Part shown: positions 23,893-24,254 of the stretch, one piece after another
Layout of the letters: the number at the start of each line of letters is the position of its first letter
How positions within the stretch are numbered: position 1 is the first letter of the stretch
Assembly (NCBI GenBank): GCA_964485455.1
Contig: CAZAJU010000025.1
Location: 1-24,254, forward strand
Direction: 5' to 3'
DNA length: 24,254 nt
Source of the DNA: Tissierella_B sp964485455
Lineage (GTDB): Bacteria > Bacillota > Clostridia > Tissierellales > Tissierellaceae
The notes under the pieces: model-generated
Told to the model about the DNA's origin: nothing
Seen by the model: the letters and a program-made list of their open reading frames with translations, nothing else
The model's database searches: none
Made by a program: the position numbers and the translations under genes

Positions 23893-24254
23893 TTATGCAC
23901 CAAAATCATAGAAATCGCAAAGAAGCATAAAGTAGTTGTCTAGCTCAACACCATTTTCATTATACTTAGTCAATTGAGCCTTACCTTCTCCACCTGCAAT
24001 TCTATTAGTAATTTGGCTAAGAACTGCTTCGTCAAGTGTTCCATTAGTTCTTCCTTCAAGGAATTCTATAGCGTAATCAACTCCAGCTTCAACCATAAGC
24101 ATATTAACTGGAACAGCCCATGTAGACATTCTATCTTGTTGTCCAGCTGCTGTTATTTTCTCATCTATGGAGTCTAACATGAATTGAACATCACCTTCAT
24201 GACCAGCTACGTCAATATTAAGTGCAGCTGGGTATCCATGATACGGACTTGGAC
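23893..24254 (-). CDS. DUF3798-like substrate-binding protein, C-terminal part (cut by window edge)
   Basis: The frame is open from the window edge to TAA at 23893-23895, giving 119 C-terminal residues. The visible part begins PSPYHGYPAALNIDVAGHEG, then WAVPVNMLMVEAGVDYAIEF and a final aromatic stretch FMLLCDFYDFG. From memory these match the DUF3798 family, whose genes sit beside CUT2-like ABC subunits, exactly as here. The N-terminus, with the expected lipoprotein signal, is outside the window. An ATG at 24180 is internal, since the reading frame continues upstream with family-like sequence. It is probably the extracytoplasmic binding component; the ligand is unknown. Confidence 0.75.
   Translation of the reverse strand, partial: PSPYHGYPAALNIDVAGHEGDVQFMLDSIDEKITAAGQQDRMSTWAVPVNMLMVEAGVDYAIEFLEGRTNGTLDEAVLSQITNRIAGGEGKAQLTKYNENGVELDNYFMLLCDFYDFGA

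Noticed and set aside
23893..24180. ATG 24180 as the start of a small 95-residue protein
   Set aside because: The frame continues upstream to the window edge with family-like sequence (PSPYHGYP), so this is the C-terminal part of a larger binding protein.

Overview
The window is an AT-rich bacterial chromosome segment with strong purine-rich ribosome binding sites, tightly packed genes, a T-box riboswitch and Firmicutes-type protein families. It most resembles a Clostridia or Tissierellia anaerobe. That placement is inferred from gene content and composition, since no rRNA or tRNA gene is present. I see no phage, transposase, CRISPR array or other obvious mobile block. Apart from one repeat family it looks like ordinary chromosome.

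Layout from left to right. (1) 1-1047, minus strand: the N-terminal part of a PutP-type Na+/proline symporter, preceded by a complete T-box leader whose specifier reads CCU (proline) and by a near-consensus promoter. (2) 1104-1226: a structured repeat whose longer sister lies at 15059-15252. (3) 1400-4280, plus strand: a compact three-gene cassette of an HSL-type esterase, an HxxxDG acyltransferase and a zinc-ribbon membrane protein (DUF6320-like), followed by a Ppx/GppA phosphatase with a C-terminal HD region. (4) 5862-7294: a YgjP-type metallopeptidase on minus and a TraX-like membrane protein on plus. (5) 7281-10810, minus: an SbcD/SbcC-like (YhaO/YhaN-like) nuclease-ATPase pair, translationally coupled by an ATGA overlap. 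(6) 10990-12057, plus: a GldA-like iron-containing dehydrogenase with its own promoter and terminator. (7) 12099-18751, minus: an L,D-transpeptidase, a two-CBS protein, a lipid-type GT4 glycosyltransferase, a secreted stalk plus beta-propeller protein and a threonine aldolase. (8) 18896-19654, plus: a polytopic membrane protein with a YhhN/TMEM86-like look. (9) 19682-24254, minus: an ABC importer with a DUF3798-like binding protein (truncated by the window edge), a tandem ATPase and two permeases, with a GC-rich hairpin between the binding protein and the rest.

Functionally the region mixes amino-acid uptake controlled by tRNA charging, envelope work (glycolipid synthesis, peptidoglycan cross-linking, secreted propeller), DNA end processing and an importer of unknown substrate. 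The most interesting items are: the two copies of a modular repeat whose hairpins are preserved despite sequence divergence; the uncharacterised esterase/acyltransferase/DUF6320 cassette; a permease with an inserted, internally duplicated membrane segment; and an SbcC-like ATPase that replaces the zinc hook with a beta-rich insert.
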